From Sipunculus nudus (lineage: Eukaryota > Annelida > Sipuncula > Golfingiida > Sipunculidae), in assembly GCA_026874595.1 (NCBI GenBank), contig CM049317.1, positions 53,091,618 to 53,155,617 on the forward strand: a stretch of DNA of 64,000 bases. The letters run 5' to 3'. The notes under the pieces were generated by a model that saw only the letters and a list, made by a program, of their open reading frames with translations, searched no databases and was not told the DNA's origin. Below are positions 56,031-62,000 of this stretch, in pieces. Position 1 is the stretch's first letter, and each line of letters starts with the position of its first letter. The translations under genes and the position numbers were made by a program.

Positions 56031-59000
56031 TAAGCTTGTTTCTTTTTCTTGCATAAATTAAACGGTCGCCGGAATCACAAGGTAATCGTCTAGTATGGAA
56101 ATACTTACGACAGATTAAGTTTCAATGAATGTACACAAGGTGGCGCTGAGCTGCAAAGGCAGTATCACCGTAATTCACAATGAAGACTTTTTGAACTAGT
56201 ACACCATTGCAATAAATATATCACTGCATGTTGTGTCGTTGTACAGAGCCAGATGACGTTTTCTACATGACGTCACGTAACATCATAAGTCCCGGCAAGT
56301 ATATGCTTCTTGTTCAGGATTTCAAGAAACAGTAAGTCCATACCAGTTCTGTTCCCAAAGTTACCAAGTTTAGTAATGCAAAGAACATGTTCAAATTGTA
56401 GACCTTTAAGTATGTGAAATCCGCCCAAGAGATATGTTTCTACACATGCTTGTTCGTCTTATTGTTTGGTCTTTTGCCTATCTGCTTATAATCAGAATTT
56501 TGCAAAAACTATTTCCCCGAAATTAGGTGGAGGGTTATGGACATGTGCTGCCGTCTCTCGACTGAGTATAACACTAATTGACCCCGGAGTAGGAGTATAG
56601 ATGTCATATAATGTTGCAAACGCCACCTCCGGATAATAAAGTAAATACGAGTTAGAAGCGGAAAAACCGTTCGACACGTGATCCCAGGGGTATTAACCAC
56701 TGGCGAACTGGGTTTTGTTTGAGTAACCCCATTTGTCCCACTTGACGACCTTTATTTTTTATTTATTATAAGCATATATATTTTACATGGATTGTATCAA
56801 TAGTTATTATAACAAATCTATGCACTCTCTTTTGCTCCGGTGGGGGCGTTCTGTAATGTTTAGAGGTGGATAAAACCAGAGAACTCGGAGGAAACCACCG
56901 ACGGGGGACGGGCAACTACAACTTACCCTCGCAGCCAAGCCGGGGATCGAACCCGGGTTGTCAGCGAAGAGAGCCGAGCGTTTTACCACTCGACTCTCAT
57001 TTGTCTTTATCCAAGGCGTTTGTAATAACACCATTTGTCCCTCTTGCCGACCTTTGCCTTCATCCACAGCATGGACGGCATCCAGGGAGCAAACCATGAA
57101 ACCAAGATTTTACTTGCGAAAATTATACATTTTTGTAACAAGTAAATTGAACATATGTAACATGATACATATATTATAAATCTATTCCTGTTCGGTTACT
57201 ATGATAACCTATACACCCCGGCAATAGGCATTTTGTATTGTTAATTGGTTACTGAAAGGTTGTAAGTCGTGTGAACCACTTGATAGCTGGAGATCACCAT
57301 AAATCCCTGAGGTAACGAATACAGTATAACAAGCACCATTTAAATTGGTTGCGAAAGTGGATATAGGATTATTTGCCATGCCTGAGGTATACGTGCTTTA
57401 CAGAGCGCCTTCTGGTTTCTGTCAGGGATTAACAGCCTTGTAGTCATTTGACTGGAGATAGACTGATATGTAATCTGAGATTTGTCATTATAACCAAAGG
57501 GTGCCGTTACAAAACATATTTCAAGAATACACAGCATGTGGCCAATGTCTTTTCCTTTAAAGGGTATTGCCGTCGTTCGGGTATTCTCTTGTTTTATGAT
57601 TTTTTTTTCATAACAGTGAAACCCAACTCAAAAAAACCGTTATAAATCCAAGTAGTGTTAAAGTCATGGCATCCTCGATCCACACTGTTTTATCATAAAG
57701 TGAATTGCAGATTTTGACAGAGGTTTTATCTATAGCTTCTTTAGCTTGAACAATATTCCGAAATTATATATATTGTAGATTACTTACTTGTCTATGGCTT
57801 TTAATAGATGTGTCGTGAGATTTAAAGGGGCCCAATCACCTACCTTACCCTATAAACTTAAGGTAATCCCTCGGAGCTTTTATAAAAGATAGGCAACAAG
57901 TCATCTTTCTACCACCGCATATATACAACCTACCACCTTAGGTTATATGTTTTTTTTCTGTTTGTCAACACTGCTGTGTTTACAAACATGATGTTGATTA
58001 ACAAGTTCATACATCCTTCACACAGGGCCTTAAAAGAACCTTTCACAACGAAAATTACCCTTAGATCATTAATATATACACAGAGGAAGCCAGGAATCAC
58101 ATAATTTTATTTTTTAGAAGGTAGATGAATGGGCACCTTTAATAATGAGCTTGTTGAACTAATATATTTTTCCCTTATTTTGCAAGCTCTGATGATGCCG
58201 GGGCAGACCGCAGCTGTTTTATCATGATTCTATCCAAAGATTTTATTTCTGCCGTGATATCTTATAGAAAGAGTAAGTTTTTCTTGTTTTTTATATTTAA
58301 TATATAATAACAGACACGTAGGTTGATCCTAGTAGTGTATGGTGTATAGTGAAAAGGGGTGGGTCAAATACAGTTTGCTAAATACAAATACAAATACAAG
58401 GCATCAAATACAAATACACAAATAACTGGTCATATAGAAAATGAATTCCTTTTCAGTACTACATATTATATCATATATTCTCGTAATGTATACCGGTATT
58501 CAAGAATCAGAGTTCTCGATCACATAATATTGTCACTACAAAGTCGACAAAAAAATCACTGTTCCATTCAAGGAAAAGAAGCGCTTTAAGCTGCCACTTG
58601 AGTTGTTAAAGAGTAAGATGGTACACACTTAATTTAATTTAGCAGACGGTCAAATGCATGGAGCATATAACAGATATGAATATATTTATATGTATTTGTA
58701 CATTATTTTGATTCAAATTCAAATACAAATACATGCTATTGTTGTATTTAAATACTAATACGCACTTGAACCCAACTCTGATATCGATCAGATCCGTCTG
58801 TCTTTCCGTAAGTCCGTCCACACTTGCTTCACGACATGATATCTCAGCAACCTAAGGTTTACTGAGGTACACTTAAAACTAGTACAGAATGGCTTAACAA
58901 TAGTTGAAGGCGTATTACATTGATTTATGACATACTGTCCTATCAGTCTTATAGAATCTCTACATTATTTCTAGATCGTAGATTGATCAAAATGCTTCAA

Positions 59001-62000
59001 AACTGATGGTTTCAATGACAACCTGGATTGATTATTCAGTAATTCTGATGTTAAAAGAAATGGCTATAAATTTAAACACAGTGAGATCAACTCCAAACTG
59101 TAGAATATTCTCATGAATGATAATAAACTGATAAAGGATTAGAGTGCAATATACTGTTTGTAATGCTCATCAGCTGATATATCGCGTGAATGAAACGGTG
59201 CAACAGCATAATATTTTTTTGTCCTGAAGGTGTTTGAAAATGGTTTGTGTTTCATATCTCAATTATTTTATCTGCTACAAATATTTTTAGTCATTATTAT
59301 ACTGTTTTATCTGATTAACAACTTTTTTTTTAATTATCCTAATGTATTTTATTATTTACATTATTCTTTTTATTGTGCCTTAGCGCTATTGTGTTGGATA
59401 CAGTGACCTTGGTCCTTAAATATATTAAAATAATAATAAAATTAAAAAAAAAAATAGGTTTTCATCATATTAATTGTACTCTTAAGTGATTTAAAATTTA
59501 CTTTTGCTTGTATACAAAAAAAAGCATTTTTTGGTTTGGCCTAATCATAAATTTGATTTTGGGTTTCAGGTAATGTTACAGGAAGTCGCTCTAGTTACCC
59601 GTGTCACGTCATCGATAAAAACCTGGACAAGTCATCTTTCGATAAATATGCTGTGAGACGTGAGTGCATTACACTTCAATGTTTTTAAAGATACATAATT
59701 ATGTACAATAATGTGTACATTATCTCACGGTATTAGCTCAGTTTGCCTGAATAAAAAAGTTTGCCAGAAAAATCATCCGGGCACAGGGATTTGCTATATC
59801 CAATTTAACTGTTTATATACGTTTTTATGGTTCTGTGTAGATAAGCACAGTCAACGTGTGCCTGTTTACCATAACATGATCGCTTGACTAGATGTCTGAT
59901 CTTGGGCATGCGCGTCATTATATTACCAAAGTCATCACATCAGCCGAGATGATAATGGGCAATTTGGGTATCATATTTCTTGAAAACAGATGGAGGTGAC
60001 GATTATAAAGATTATTCCCTTTTTAATAAAACTATGAATATTCATTAGTGTGTGCATTCTCATAGTCTCTTCATTCCAGGTGTTCCGCTTCCTAAAAGGG
60101 TAGGGTATAAGGACCAGGGCTGTTACTTCTATAACCTTCACCCCCTCTTCTCTATGGCACCACAGACCGGCAGCACGCGCGTGGACAAGCCAGGGTGTGC
60201 CCGGTTCTGCCACGCGCAGGATTACCAGTACTTTTACATCATGAATAAGTAAATTACTTCAGCTGTTCATAAAAATAATCTAAAGAAATAAATAAGGGGT
60301 CTGCATTAATCTACTTCAATGAATTTTATCCTTTCCGTTATATATTATCACTTCCTTATTTTCATTATTTTTAATTAACATTTTCCTTATTACAGTATTT
60401 TTTCGGGAATAAGATATGTTTTTGATATTATGATTTAGCATTACCATACACAAACATCCACCCACCCACGCACACACACACCTTTTTCACGGGTTATACC
60501 ATGTCCAACCATGCCAACCACGTCTTCTCAATGTAGAAGTGTAATAATTTTTATAATGATAATAATCATCGCCAGTAGTGGATCAGTAACTCATTCCTTG
60601 GTACAAAAGTGTTTTCAAGGAAGACCTCCCCCCCCCCCCCCCCCCCCCCCCCATGCGGGGATGAAAATATTTGGAAATTTAACTCAAGATATGAGCAATA
60701 TTAAAACAATATGGATATTAAATGAAAGGTATTAATTTTCATAAAAAAAAAACCTACATGATTTATTTGATTTTTTTTTTCAATTTGAGCGTTTATTGGC
60801 TGGGTGTATCATAATATCATGGAAACGGATGAATCCTCTCATATCATCAGCATTATGGTGTTTTATTCATATCCAAACTACATTGGTTCATTGATATTTG
60901 GAGAAAATTGCATTTTTTTATTTTTTGACTATTTTTATGACTAATGATATTCCTTTTTCAGCACTTGGGGGGGGGGGGGGGGGGAGGCATAACATGGTTT
61001 GTCCCCCCTGGGTGAAAAAGTGTCTATGCTGCATTACTAACCATCAAACTACGTGTATTACAGAACACAGTGTTTCTGCAGTGACGGTTTGTCAGAAAAG
61101 GTACTTGACGCCGCTTGTACTGCTAAATGTGGGCAGACGACTGACACTTGTTCCGGCAATAAAACTGAATTGAAGATCCCCGTCAAGGAATACCGAATAG
61201 GTAAGTCGGGGGGGGGGGCTCAATTCATTGATATCAATACAACATATGTGCCTAGAGCGGTGGTAGACCTTACACGTTACTCTTGTATACATGCATAAGT
61301 ATAAGGGGAAACCGACCCACTCGAAAAATAGCGTACTTCTTTTCGATATTATGTTTAGTACCTCCGCCATAAGGTATGCGTTCATTCCGGTTACTGTGTG
61401 TGTTTGTGTGTTTCTTTATTTGCTTGTTCACAACATAACTCGATCAATTACGGAATTTCATAAAATATTCAAGCCATTTCGGGAATGGGCTAGGAAAGAA
61501 ACGGTTAGATTCTGTTGTGTCTCCGGCACATAACTCGGATTCAGAACGTCATCAAGGAATGTTTACAAATTTCAAGTCACTTAAACACAATGGACCTGGG
61601 ATATTGGCCGAATTGGTGAATGCAATCATGGAGCATCTCACAATAGGGACCCTCCCCCCCCCCCCCCCACACACACACACACATTGCTGGAGGCTTACAT
61701 TCTTTAAATGGAAATTTCTTTTTTCCAGATTTATCTTGCCCGAAAAAAAGAGGGCGCGCTCCCTGCGTCCCCGTCTAAATCCGCCCCTTGAAGGAGTGGT
61801 GCTACATAGAGTTTACATAATTTATTAGAGGGGAAAGCAGTATTGAATTTTCATTATTGGCTGAGTGGATTTCAGGTTTTTTTGGCCACAGTTAATAGTA
61901 CATTTCAGCTGTGGTTTGAAAATCCGATATACGACGCTGCTTTTATTCATGTTACCGATTCCAAACTTTTTTCTCAAAAGTGAAGCACGTGGTCAGATTA

